From the IMG/VR virus record IMGVR_UViG_3300042868_010462, positions 83,875 to 147,874 of that record: 64,000 nt of DNA. The stretch is one strand, 5' to 3'. The stretch's first letter is position 1. Each line of letters opens with the position of its first letter. Positions 6,531-13,662 of this stretch are shown piece after piece. Under the pieces are notes generated by a model that saw nothing but the letters and a program-made list of their open reading frames with translations, did no database searches and was not told the DNA's origin. Source of the stretch: a virus. The position numbers and the translations under genes were made by a program.

Positions 6531-7265
6531 TTAAAACTTTTTATATTTTTTATCCCAATTTTCAATCCTTTTTAAAAGTTCTTCCATTGTTATTGACGAA
6601 TTATCCTTTTTTATTGAATTATCTGAGAATAATAATAGATTACAATTCGCAGGATGGGATATAATCTTTGGGTTAATCTTATTTCGAAAACCATCCATCA
6701 CAGAATACATATGGTCTTTACTTACCCCTTTCAAATTATTCCGTTTGTTTGTTGGTGAATACCATCCATATTGTTCAACTAAAGATAAATCAAATTCATC
6801 TTTAAAATCTTGGATGTCAAACTTAAAAAAACAAGATGGTCTATAATACTCGTAATATGTTAATTTACAATCATTACATATTATTTTCAACTTTTCAGTT
6901 ACCTCATTAATTGAACAAATCTTACAAATCTTTTTAGTTTTAATCTTTTCCTTTCTGGGCTTGTTTTTTAAGGTCTCTGAAATCTTTTTTTTAGTTTCTT
7001 CAGTCAGTTTTCTATTTCTATTATTATACTGTATAGCACAAGAAGATGAACAAAAGGTATTAGGTTTACTAAAATATTTTTCAAATTCCTTTTTACAATT
7101 TTTACAAACTTGATTTTCCTTGTATATAACTTTTAAATTCAATCTACCCATTTTACAATTGATAGATTTGTAAGTCGTTCCCATAATTTCAGCAATATCA
7201 CCAGGTCTATAACCCTTCTCGACAAGTGAAACTAATTGTTTTATATTTTCATCATTCCATTTCAT
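6531..7265 (-). CDS. HNH-type homing endonuclease with NUMOD3-like module
   Basis: 244 residues. The N-terminus has an HTH-like repeat (GYRPGDIAEIMGTTYKSINCKM), then a CxxC...C zinc site (CKNCKKEF, CSSSC), then TEETKKKISETLKNK, the NUMOD3 DNA-binding motif. A second zinc site (CKICSIN...CNDC) follows, and finally an HNH-like region SKDHMYSVMDGFRNKINP with ISHPANCNLL. This architecture is that of free-standing phage homing endonucleases. It sits between tRNA genes and has a TATTTATA box 3 bases before the ATG, unlike its neighbours. Confidence 0.75.
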   Translation of the reverse strand: MKWNDENIKQLVSLVEKGYRPGDIAEIMGTTYKSINCKMGRLNLKVIYKENQVCKNCKKEFEKYFSKPNTFCSSSCAIQYNNRNRKLTEETKKKISETLKNKPRKEKIKTKKICKICSINEVTEKLKIICNDCKLTYYEYYRPSCFFKFDIQDFKDEFDLSLVEQYGWYSPTNKRNNLKGVSKDHMYSVMDGFRNKINPKIISHPANCNLLLFSDNSIKKDNSSITMEELLKRIENWDKKYKKF

Positions 7266-7268
7266 ATA

Positions 7269-7276
7269 TATAAATA
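7269..7276 (-). promoter_or_regulatory. TATTTATA late-type box
   Basis: TATTTATA on the minus strand, 3 bases before the ATG at 7265. The short spacing would make a leaderless mRNA. Confidence 0.45.
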
Positions 7277-7318
7277 TCTAAGAAATGAGGAAAAGTAAAG
7301 AATCGAACTTTTTTTTGA

Positions 7319-7391
7319 GGTCGGGGAGGGAATCGAACCCCCCTAAAAATGATTTTGCAGGTCATTGCCTAAACCACTCGGCCACCCGACC
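7319..7391 (-). tRNA. tRNA-Cys (GCA)
   Basis: Acceptor GGTCGGG/CCCGACC, anticodon loop CTGCAAA (GCA) on stem ATGAC/ATCAT with one C:A mismatch next to the loop, T loop TTCGATT. Confidence 0.85.
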
Positions 7392-7543
7392 TTAATATTT
7401 CTTTTTTATCCCCCAACTTCACCCCACTCGTCAGTGGGGGAGTGGTTAGGTTGAGTCCGAACTTATACCTTGGGCTATTCGTTGGACAAAAAGACCACAG
7501 CAAGTGAGCAGTTCTAATGGGATGCTTCGTGGTACATTGAATG
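7392..7543 (-). other. Non-coding spacer inside the tRNA array
   Basis: 152 bases between tRNA-Lys and tRNA-Cys with no ORF. It contains the hairpin CCCCACT-GACG-AGTGGGG (7420-7440 region), and the rest is less AT-rich than its surroundings. It could be a processed small RNA of the tRNA transcript. It does not fold as a tRNA and lacks a full hammerhead core. Confidence 0.4.
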
Positions 7544-7619
7544 TGACCCTGGTGAGACTCGAACTCACGCTCCCTAAATTAAAAGTTTAGTGCTTTAAAC
7601 CAACTAAGCCACAGGGTCA
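7544..7619 (-). tRNA. tRNA-Lys (TTT)
   Basis: Acceptor TGACCCT/AGGGTCA, anticodon arm CTAAA-CTTTTAA-TTTAG (TTT), T loop TTCGAGT. Confidence 0.92.
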
Positions 7620-7925
7620 TTAATCAAATTTTCTATTAGGATTCATTCCTCTCTTATAGTTCACACACAATCTATCTTTATCATCAAAGAAAGTATTGAC
7701 CATTGGTGTGCCCAATTTTATACCACAACCATCAGGTGCGAAACTACATAAACTTCTTGCACGACCATCCAAGTTTACATCTTCCAATAATCTCCACTCA
7801 ATTCCTGTCTCCACATCATAAACATAATCACCATCTCTCAATACATAAAGTTGGTTGTATCTGTTTCTCATTGATTCATAAAACTTCGCTGACATAGTGT
7901 TCATTAAAATTAAAACTTTCAACAT
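7620..7925 (-). CDS. Hypothetical protein (101 aa)
   Basis: Abuts tRNA-Lys with no gap. The likely start is one of three Met in MLKVLILMNTMSAKFYESM; the last (MSAKF) cannot be excluded. Cys-containing, beta-rich (YVLRDGDYVYDVETGIEW, RLCVNYKRGMNP). Unrecognised. Confidence 0.55.
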   Translation of the reverse strand: MLKVLILMNTMSAKFYESMRNRYNQLYVLRDGDYVYDVETGIEWRLLEDVNLDGRARSLCSFAPDGCGIKLGTPMVNTFFDDKDRLCVNYKRGMNPNRKFD

Positions 7926-7948
7926 AATTCGGTTGATTGAATGGTTAA

Positions 7949-8161
7949 CTAATCCTGTCTAATTACATTCCCAAATCTACACAAAAGATTCATATATTTT
8001 ACTGTTTCCATCAAATAATTTTGATTTTTATCCATTAAAATAACAACCTCCATATCAATAATTGCTCTTACCTGAACCTCCTTGTTGTTGGGATTGTCAT
8101 CACCAAAATCAATAATTAAGTTGTCACCAACTTTAAACTCACCAATTTTTACCTTTTCCAT
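7949..8161 (-). CDS. Small beta-rich hypothetical protein (70 aa)
   Basis: Starts MEKVKIGEFKVGDNLIIDFG. The strand pattern and VGD turn resemble a small SH3/KOW-like barrel. 16 bases downstream of tRNA-Ile in transcription order and 23 upstream of the next gene, so part of the array transcript. Confidence 0.6.
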   Translation of the reverse strand: MEKVKIGEFKVGDNLIIDFGDDNPNNKEVQVRAIIDMEVVILMDKNQNYLMETVKYMNLLCRFGNVIRQD

Positions 8162-8177
8162 AATAAATATTTTTTGT

Positions 8178-8251
8178 TGTTCCGGTGAGGCTCGAACTCA
8201 CGACTTCTACGGTATCAGCATAGTACTCTAAACCAACTGAGTTACGGAACA
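8178..8251 (-). tRNA. tRNA-Ile (GAT)
   Basis: Acceptor TGTTCCG/CGGAACA, anticodon arm CTATG-CTGATAC-CGTAG (GAT), T loop TTCGAGC. Confidence 0.9.
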
Positions 8252-8259
8252 ATGTTTGT

Positions 8260-8332
8260 GGTTCCATCAGGATTTGAACCTGAAACCCCTCCGTTATGAG
8301 CGGAAAGCTCTAACCACTTGAGCTATAGAACC
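8260..8332 (-). tRNA. tRNA-Met (CAT)
   Basis: Acceptor GGTTCTA/TGGAACC, classic D arm, anticodon arm TTCCG-CTCATAA-CGGAG, T loop TTCAAAT. Third CAT tRNA in the window. One of the three may be Ile2. Confidence 0.9.
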
Positions 8333-8347
8333 TTAAAAAAAATTTGT

Positions 8348-8418
8348 ATGGGTGACCGGATTTGAACCGATGACCACTAATTCCCAAAATTAGCATTCTA
8401 CCTCTGAACTACACCCAT
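8348..8418 (-). tRNA. tRNA-Pro (TGG)
   Basis: Acceptor ATGGGTG/CACCCAT, D stem GTTC/GAAT, anticodon arm CTAAT-TTTGGGA-ATTAG (TGG), T arm ATCGG-TTCAAAT-CCGGT. Confidence 0.88.
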
Positions 8419-8421
8419 ATA

Positions 8422-8571
8422 TTAAACAATTAAACCATATATAATTCCACATAGAAGAACAATTAGAAAAATAAGTCCTACTAAGAATAGGTCTGAGTTT
8501 CGTTTGAAGTGAGACAAAACTAAGAATAATATTCCAATTATCAAAAACAAAAGACCAATTAATAATAACAT
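8422..8571 (-). CDS. 49-aa two-TM membrane protein
   Basis: Between tRNA-Ser and tRNA-Pro an ORF reads MLLLIGLLFLIIGILFLVLS, then a basic turn HFKRNS, then a second hydrophobic segment DLFLVGLIFLIVLLCGIIY. Two helices with a charged turn are typical of very small phage membrane proteins. It fills the gap between tRNAs exactly. Confidence 0.6.
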   Translation of the reverse strand: MLLLIGLLFLIIGILFLVLSHFKRNSDLFLVGLIFLIVLLCGIIYGLIV

Positions 8572-8588
8572 AATTTAATTTTTTTTTG

Positions 8589-8683
8589 CGGAGAACAGAG
8601 GTCTCGAACCCACACACCAGCTCATCACCGATGACATCTGATTTTCAAGACCAGGCCGATACCAATTTCGGTTGACTTTTCCG
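8589..8683 (-). tRNA. tRNA-Ser (TGA)
   Basis: 95 nt, class II. Acceptor CGGAAAA/TTCTCCG has one mismatch. Anticodon arm CTGGT-CTTGAAA-ATCAG (TGA), long variable arm, T loop TTCGAGA on a weak stem. Confidence 0.8.
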
Positions 8684-8692
8684 TATTGTTTG

Positions 8693-8767
8693 GTGGTATG
8701 ATGGGACTCGAACCCACACATACATCATCCACAATGATGTCCCTCTACCAATTGGGGTACATACCAC
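8693..8767 (-). tRNA. tRNA-His (GTG) with encoded G-1
   Basis: Acceptor TGGTATG/CATACCA is extended by the G-1:C73 pair that is the His identity element. Anticodon arm CATCA-TTGTGGA-TGATG (GTG), T loop TTCGAGT. Confidence 0.92.
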
Positions 8768-8779
8768 ATATAGTTTGGT

Positions 8780-8851
8780 GGTGATGATTGGAATCGAACC
8801 AATATTAAACGATTTTCAGTCGTTCGCCTTGACCAACTTGGCAACATCACC
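8780..8851 (-). tRNA. tRNA-Phe (GAA)
   Basis: Acceptor GGTGATG/CATCACC, anticodon arm AACGA-CTGAAAA-TCGTT (GAA), T loop TTCGATT. Confidence 0.92.
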
Positions 8852-8861
8852 ATAAAGTTTT

Positions 8862-8925
8862 GAGTAAGTATCCACCACGTTTAAGGCTGGCTGTGGACAG
8901 TGCTACCTACGACCTTTCCTTACTC
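8862..8925 (-). ncRNA. Structured 5' leader of the tRNA array transcript
   Basis: 64 bases closed by a perfect 7-bp stem GAGTAAG/CTTACTC, with internal pairing TCCAC/GTGGA. It begins about 6 bases after the TAACTTTG promoter element and ends 10 bases before tRNA-Phe. The closing stem is tRNA-like, but there is no T arm or anticodon arm. May be a processed small RNA, a 5' stabiliser or a decayed tRNA. Confidence 0.45.
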
Positions 8926-8930
8926 TTCTA

Positions 8931-8960
8931 CAAAGTTACCATTTTTTTTTAATTTCCAAA
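8931..8960 (-). promoter_or_regulatory. Host-type promoter of the main tRNA array
   Basis: TTTG (8957-8960), 18-base A-rich spacer, TAACTTTG (8931-8938) on the minus strand. It is nearly identical in sequence to the promoter at 4160-4190 and would transcribe tRNA-Phe, His, Ser, Pro, Met, Ile and onward. Confidence 0.7.
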
Positions 8961-9160
8961 TATCTTTGTAAGTTTTTTTTAAAGTGGTCAAAATCCACCA
9001 CTTTAAGTTATTACTACACAATCCATAAAATGGTAAAAACCAATTAATGTAAAACTTGAACAATAAATTATTTTAAAAAAAATTTTGAATTTTACTTGGA
9101 TGTATGGTATTTGTTTTGTTTCTTTGTTAAACATTATTTCACTACTAAAAATTTAAAATT
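8961..9160. other. Intergenic region with an inverted repeat
   Basis: Non-coding between the tRNA-array promoter and the small plus-strand gene. It contains the perfect inverted repeat AAAGTGGT/ACCACTTT (8980-9004) with no T-run, so it is more likely an operator or RNA hairpin than a terminator. TATCTTTG also occurs on the plus strand at 8961-8968. Confidence 0.35.
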
Positions 9161-9283
9161 ATGAACACACAATTGAGCACAACTTCAAAAATTATTGTTG
9201 GAATTATTTCTGTTGTATTATTATACAACGCTACTTACCTACTAGGAATTGTTGTAGGTTTTTTACAAGGTATTTTGGGTTAA
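9161..9283 (+). CDS. 40-aa single-TM protein
   Basis: Reads MNTQLSTTSKIIVGIISVVL followed by LYNATYLLGIVVGFLQGILG. One membrane segment and a short polar N-terminus. It is the only plus-strand gene in the first 13 kb and has its own strong terminator. Upstream TTG...TTTCTTTG resembles a host promoter. Confidence 0.6.
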   Translation: MNTQLSTTSKIIVGIISVVLLYNATYLLGIVVGFLQGILG

Positions 9284-9295
9284 AATTATTCTTTT

Positions 9296-9340
9296 AAAAG
9301 TAGAATTCGGATTTTATTTAAAAGTTCGAATTCTACTTTT
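9296..9340. terminator. Strong bidirectional terminator
   Basis: AAAAGTAGAATTCG pairs with CGAATTCTACTTTT over 14 bp; A and T flanks allow use on both strands. Follows the 40-aa gene. Confidence 0.8.
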
Positions 9341-9391
9341 ATTATCTCTATTTCATTATACCAGGTAATAAAATCCCTCACTTTAGAATGT

Positions 9392-9463
9392 TCCCCCTGA
9401 TGGAATCGAACCACCATCCTCAGAATCAAAATCTGATGTAATCAACCATTATACCAAGAGGGA
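9392..9463 (-). tRNA. tRNA-Gln (TTG)
   Basis: Acceptor TCCCTCT/AGGGGGA, anticodon arm TCAGA-TTTTGAT-TCTGA (TTG), T loop TTCGATT. Separated from the main array by the small plus-strand gene. Confidence 0.88.
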
Positions 9464-9489
9464 GTATTATTTTACCACGATGTCAATGA

Positions 9490-9523
9490 ACAAAAAAAAC
9501 CCTGAACTTTATGGTTCAGGGTT
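9490..9523 (-). terminator. Rho-independent terminator
   Basis: AACCCTGAAC/GTTCAGGGTT stem followed by a T run on the minus strand, directly after the 35-aa ORF. Confidence 0.8.
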
Positions 9524-9547
9524 CTACTATCAAAAAATTATTAACAA

Positions 9548-9655
9548 TTATAATTCTATAGAATTTCCCCAACCATTACAAACACTCGGCTTTGACCAAC
9601 AATTGCTAAATTGTGGCTGAACCGATATGTTAATATGTTTGAAGAAATTTTTCAT
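9548..9655 (-). CDS. 35-aa peptide
   Basis: Begins MKNFFKHINISVQPQFSNCW and ends with SIEL. Two Cys and two Trp, no membrane segment. Followed at once by a good terminator, which supports expression. Unrecognised. Confidence 0.4.
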   Translation of the reverse strand: MKNFFKHINISVQPQFSNCWSKPSVCNGWGNSIEL

Positions 9656-10039
9656 TTTTTTAGTTTGTTTATAAGTATTGCGAAATTAATAAAAAGTTTG
9701 GCTCAGAATGATTTTTTTCCAAAGTTGCAATTTTGTTTAGTTTGCTGAACTCATTCTTTATAACCTAAATTGACAGGATAGTGTTTGGTCAAATTTACAA
9801 GTTTTGATGTTTAAAGATTGCTGAATCTATCCCTCGTTCTATATAACGTAAATATAATTAAAAAGTTTCAAAAAGAAAAGAAAATTGGAAAAATTGGTTT
9901 CAGTATGGGTTTTTTGTTGAAGTTTATTTCCGTGCGATTGGAAAAATGAGTCAACAACTCAGCCTTGTGTTCGAATGATTCAATATTTGTATCTTAGTTT
10001 GCTGGAATCATACTTTATAAACCAATTTTTCCTTTTCTC
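9656..10039 (-). ncRNA. 384-bp non-coding region with hairpin repeats, downstream of the Ro-like gene
   Basis: No ORF. Three related copies of a ~30-base unit occur at 9737-9765, 9815-9829 (short) and 9994-10023, sharing TTTGCTGAA-like and CTTTATAA cores on the plus strand. In minus-strand RNA the outer two copies each fold as a hairpin (ATGA...TCAT type). Lying directly 3' of a DUF2828/Ro60-like gene and beside tRNAs, it is a candidate site for a Y-RNA-like transcript. That function is inference. Confidence 0.4.
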
Positions 10040-11437
10040 TTAGATTTCGATGATTGAGTATCTCTCTGAATTGATTGTCTCATTCATAATAGATACTGGT
10101 GTCATCTGTTTTCCACCCAATACTGACTTTACAATACTTGGTGAAAGACCTGAGATTAATGCAGTCCCCGATTCATCACATCTAACAGGAAAGTTTTTAT
10201 TCCTTGATTGAATATTCCAAAATATGATTTGTGGTAATGAATAGCCACTTTCATCATACATTCTTCTTATCATCTGAATCGCACTTTCAGAGTGACGTGA
10301 AGCTTGGTTAAATTCCATATCAGACATAATCAATATCTTAGAAGGCATATCTTCAGGTGATACACTATGTTTGATAGCTTGATTAAGAATAAGTTCGAAT
10401 ACTTTTTCTAAGTTAGTACTCATACCCCAATCCGCAACTAACATTTGGTCGTAGCGTTCTTTAAGTGTCCCCGAAACCTTTTCAAGTTGGGGCTTTTCAG
10501 AGAAAGTAATGAAAGAATCTTTGAAAACTCCTTCATTTCTTTCTGAGATATATAAACCTAAAGAAACTGCTACATCCAAACAACTAATACTACCAGAAAC
10601 TATTGAACTCATTGAACCTGACACATCAACTACAGGTAAAATTCTTTCAGTTGTACCTTCCATAAAGTTTGGTAAAGCTTTCCATTGCTCGTTTGCCAAT
10701 TCCCAACTACCTTGTTTCATTGTTTGAACAATGTTATAAGGATATATAGCACCAGCATTCACTTTGGTTTCACCTTTCTTTAGTTTTTCTAAATACTCAG
10801 TGAATCCAGTTGTGTCGTGTTTAGCAAAAGCCTTTGTGTATCTACCCATAGCCAAAGATGGAGTTTTTGAGTACTCAATCTCAGTCCATTGGTTTGCACA
10901 CATCTTTTGTTCGACAGTGTTGGAAACTCCTACCAATAATTTACGGAGGTTTTTAGGGGTGGTATTCAATGCTTTTCTAATTGCGTTGAAAATAACACCC
11001 TTTCTTGGTATCCACTTTGCACATAGTCCATTTTCTACAATAAGACCACTTACAAACATTCTGGTCGCCTCAGCTTCCAACTCGGTACCAAAAAGAACTG
11101 AAAGGTCATCCCATCTACCAAAGTATGGTATTGCTTGGATGTTCTTTTGAACAACATTTGGATGATTCTCCACAAGATACTTGATGATATCTCGGAAGAT
11201 TTGTCTTTCACCTGCTCCACCTCTTACATCTCTAACCCAAAATAGGATTTTCAATGCTGACAACGGATTCTCATTGAAAGCTTTTGAGAATGTTGAGATA
11301 AGTCTTTCCTTATCTTGTTTTCTCATAGCACCAATAGTAAAGAATAGGTTTACACATTCGTTCAAAGTTGAAGAATTAGTTACCATTCCATTTTCCGTGT
11401 AAGTGTCCTCTGATTGTAAGGCATCAATGAAGTTCAT
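10040..11437 (-). CDS. DUF2828/TROVE-vWA protein, Ro60-like
   Basis: 465 residues. The N-terminal ~1-250 is a TROVE-type HEAT-repeat region: LNECVNLFFTIGAMR, ILFWVRDVRGGAGERQIFRDI and AIPYFGRWDDLSVLFG are the signature segments of DUF2828/TROVE. The C-terminal ~270-430 is a von Willebrand A domain with intact MIDAS DVSGSM and a later MSDME. Ro60 and bacterial Rsr rings bind misfolded RNA and Y RNAs and work with exonucleases in RNA quality control. Last gene of a five-gene operon, next to the tRNA array. Role in a phage is not established. Confidence 0.8.
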   Translation of the reverse strand: MNFIDALQSEDTYTENGMVTNSSTLNECVNLFFTIGAMRKQDKERLISTFSKAFNENPLSALKILFWVRDVRGGAGERQIFRDIIKYLVENHPNVVQKNIQAIPYFGRWDDLSVLFGTELEAEATRMFVSGLIVENGLCAKWIPRKGVIFNAIRKALNTTPKNLRKLLVGVSNTVEQKMCANQWTEIEYSKTPSLAMGRYTKAFAKHDTTGFTEYLEKLKKGETKVNAGAIYPYNIVQTMKQGSWELANEQWKALPNFMEGTTERILPVVDVSGSMSSIVSGSISCLDVAVSLGLYISERNEGVFKDSFITFSEKPQLEKVSGTLKERYDQMLVADWGMSTNLEKVFELILNQAIKHSVSPEDMPSKILIMSDMEFNQASRHSESAIQMIRRMYDESGYSLPQIIFWNIQSRNKNFPVRCDESGTALISGLSPSIVKSVLGGKQMTPVSIMNETINSERYSIIEI

Positions 11438-11497
11438 ATCGTTTCGTTTAATTGTGTTTTAAAACTTAAGTAATCGTTTTTGATTTGTCAAGGACTT

Positions 11498-11674
11498 TTA
11501 AATCTTTTTTACTTCGTATTTGTAACCTGAGTCGGAATTAGTTTCGAAAAGATTCTTCATATTTTCAGCCTCCTCAATAGTTTCAAATTCTAATACTTCA
11601 CATTGTGTATCAACTAATACAACAGGTAAAGTCGTATTGTGGTCTGTTTTGATGTGTTTTACAATAATATACAT
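11498..11674 (-). CDS. 58-aa hypothetical protein
   Basis: Starts MYIIVKHIKTDHNTTLPVVL. The alpha/beta pattern (VLEFETIEEAENMKNLFE) resembles small phage proteins with a beta-strand/helix repeat. The gap to the upstream gene is 2 bases, so it is in the operon. Unrecognised. Confidence 0.6.
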   Translation of the reverse strand: MYIIVKHIKTDHNTTLPVVLVDTQCEVLEFETIEEAENMKNLFETNSDSGYKYEVKKI

Positions 11675-11676
11675 AA

Positions 11677-11949
11677 TTAAAATCGTTTTGCAATATTCTC
11701 AATTATATCAATTTCCTCATCTGTTAGAGTTAACCGATTACTTCTAATTTTTTCTATGGTTTCGTACCATAAGGTGTCATTAAGTGATAAATTTTGTGTT
11801 TGGGTATAAGTAGTAAGTGTTTTTGGTAAACTACCATCTTCAACCAAATAACGAATTAGTTTTTCGATTTCTCTACCTGAACATGAGTCAACAAATTCTT
11901 CAACATCAATATCTACTTCAGCTTCTACATCTTGATAAAAGGTTGGCAT
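11677..11949 (-). CDS. Acidic hypothetical protein (90 aa)
   Basis: Acidic N-terminus (DVEAEVDIDVEEFVDSC) and a helical C-terminus (TDEEIDIIENIAKRF). Could be an adaptor or inhibitor, but nothing specific is visible. In the Ro-like operon, 4 bases from the gene before it. Confidence 0.6.
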   Translation of the reverse strand: MPTFYQDVEAEVDIDVEEFVDSCSGREIEKLIRYLVEDGSLPKTLTTYTQTQNLSLNDTLWYETIEKIRSNRLTLTDEEIDIIENIAKRF

Positions 11950-11953
11950 AATT

Positions 11954-12331
11954 TTAATTTTTTAAATCTTGTATTTGAATTAATTTTTCTGTCACTTGTT
12001 CAGGTGTGAGGTAACCTATGACATCATCAGTTATTGGTGTAGTATAGGTTAATTCACCATTTTTGTCAAGTACAGCCATTTCATATAAACCCATCTTTCC
12101 ACCATAGGACATTGGATGGGAAACCACTGAAGCACCATAACCATTTTCGAACATAGTTACACTTCTTACACCACTCATAGGATGGGGTGTGAATTGGATA
12201 TCTTCAAATTTTTTGTACTTCAAGTCAAGTTCATCAATTAATCGTTGATAGGATAAACCTGTTACTTTGGATGTTTCTACTATACCATTTTCAGTATAGA
12301 ATTGTTTCATTTTTTCTTTTGGATTACTCAT
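11954..12331 (-). CDS. Hypothetical protein (125 aa)
   Basis: The N-terminal ~1-35 looks like a short HTH-like segment (ENGIVETSKVTGLSYQRLIDEL). A beta-rich body contains two HPMS motifs (TPHPMSGVRS, SHPMSYGGKM) and a C-terminal helix. Overlaps the metallopeptidase gene by 8 bases. Unrecognised. Confidence 0.6.
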   Translation of the reverse strand: MSNPKEKMKQFYTENGIVETSKVTGLSYQRLIDELDLKYKKFEDIQFTPHPMSGVRSVTMFENGYGASVVSHPMSYGGKMGLYEMAVLDKNGELTYTTPITDDVIGYLTPEQVTEKLIQIQDLKN

Positions 12332-12965
12332 ATATGTTCAAAGTGTTTTTACATTTTTTACAAAAAAGACCAGTATCATAATCATCATTATTTATAGCCA
12401 TTACACAAGATAAATCGTCACAATGTTTCAAACCAAGAATGTGACCTAACTCGTGTACCATAGTTTCTTTTATAAACCCATTACCCACTCTTACCGATAT
12501 ATTAAAACCTGTGGAATATCCTCTAACATAATCTCTTATATTACTATCAAACAATCTTTTATCTGTCAAGAAAACAACTGAGGTATATTCTGAATATGTT
12601 TGTAATAACTTTTGATTATCCATAATTTCAGTCAAATTACCAAAATCATCTGTAATCATAAATTCACTGATTGATTCTATTTGTGAGTGATATTCAAAAT
12701 CAACTTTAATACCTTGGGAACTAAAAATATTGATAACCTCATTTATTGTATCTTGTAACTCATCAATATTTACATCACCCAAACAAATTATCTTGAATGA
12801 CCGATTTATTTTAATATTATCGAATACCCTTACATTATGTGATGAAGAATCAAATTGTGTAGGATTTGGTTGTTCGGTAACATCCTTAGCTAAATTATCA
12901 AAGTTAACATCCTTCAAAATGTAGATGAAAAATACAACAACAGCAAGATTCAATAATGTTTTCAT
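12324..12965 (-). CDS. Archaemetzincin-like zinc peptidase (M54)
   Basis: 213 residues. N-terminal membrane/signal segment (~2-17), then a body ending in the archaemetzincin signature: HELGHILGLKHC, a short Cys segment LSCVMAIN, and CKKC that completes the second, structural zinc site. All zinc ligands are present. Exported or membrane-anchored peptidase, target unknown. A paralogue is at 45398. A TACATTTG sequence ~25 bases upstream resembles the host -7 box. Confidence 0.8.
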   Translation of the reverse strand: MKTLLNLAVVVFFIYILKDVNFDNLAKDVTEQPNPTQFDSSSHNVRVFDNIKINRSFKIICLGDVNIDELQDTINEVINIFSSQGIKVDFEYHSQIESISEFMITDDFGNLTEIMDNQKLLQTYSEYTSVVFLTDKRLFDSNIRDYVRGYSTGFNISVRVGNGFIKETMVHELGHILGLKHCDDLSCVMAINNDDYDTGLFCKKCKNTLNIYE

Positions 12966-13036
12966 ATGATTTATTTCTTTTGATTATACAAATGTAGTAA
13001 AAGTTTTTGATAACTAGTTATTCTTTCAAAAAAAAA

Positions 13037-13044
13037 TATTTATA
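13037..13044 (+). promoter_or_regulatory. TATTTATA late-type box
   Basis: TATTTATA, 23 bases before the ATG of the HNH gene at 13068. Confidence 0.5.
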
Positions 13045-13067
13045 ATTGAAAGAAAAAAAATATTCAT

Positions 13068-13559
13068 ATGGAAAAGGTACTAGTATTGAATGCGGATTTT
13101 ACACCTATTAATGTAACTAGTGTTTATAAAGGATTTACTTTAGTAAGTAAAGGAAAAGCTGAAGTGTTAAAAGCGAGTGACAAACCCTTATTATCAGGTA
13201 TGGGTGAATTTATACGTCCATTAATTATCAGATTATTAAACTTTGTCAAGTTCAGAGTTCATAAATTGAAAATCAATAGACATAGATTATATAAACGTGA
13301 TGGTCACGAATGTACTTATTGTGGAAGTAAAAGAAACCTTACAATAGACCATATTATACCAAAATCTAAAGGTGGACAAAATACTTGGATGAACTTAGTA
13401 ACTTGTTGTTCATCTTGTAATAGATTGAAGGGTGATAGAACACCAGACGAGGCAAATATGAAAATGAATATTAAACCTTATGAACCAACTATATTTTCAG
13501 ATATAATCAATTCATCAGTTGGGGATATTTGGGAAGAATTCAAAACAACATTCTATTAA
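13068..13559 (+). CDS. HNH endonuclease
   Basis: 163 residues. Starts with LNADFTPINVTSVYKGFTLV, a segment shared with bacterial HNH proteins of this subfamily. The ββα-metal core is CTYCG...NLTIDHIIPKSKGG...NLVTCCSSCNRLKGDRTP, so both zinc-binding CxxC pairs and the catalytic DH are intact. Likely DNA nuclease; in phages this type often assists packaging or acts as a free-standing homing enzyme. Monocistronic, with its own terminator. Confidence 0.85.
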   Translation: MEKVLVLNADFTPINVTSVYKGFTLVSKGKAEVLKASDKPLLSGMGEFIRPLIIRLLNFVKFRVHKLKINRHRLYKRDGHECTYCGSKRNLTIDHIIPKSKGGQNTWMNLVTCCSSCNRLKGDRTPDEANMKMNIKPYEPTIFSDIINSSVGDIWEEFKTTFY

Positions 13560-13563
13560 ACAC

Positions 13564-13587
13564 AAAAGGACGTGTAAACGTCCTTTT
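13564..13587. terminator. Bidirectional terminator
   Basis: AAAAGGACGT/ACGTCCTTTT hairpin between the convergent HNH gene and the 13.7-19.5 kb operon. Confidence 0.75.
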
Positions 13588-13662
13588 GGTAGATGTTGGA
13601 TACCTCCCTTTCTTTAGTCGAGTTTATCCCATGTGAGTCCTACCTCACAGGTTTCTTTAAAA

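Noticed and set aside
7410-7440. CTGACGAG resembling a hammerhead ribozyme core
   Set aside because: The sequence is the loop of a simple CCCCACT/AGTGGGG hairpin; stem II and GAAA are missing.
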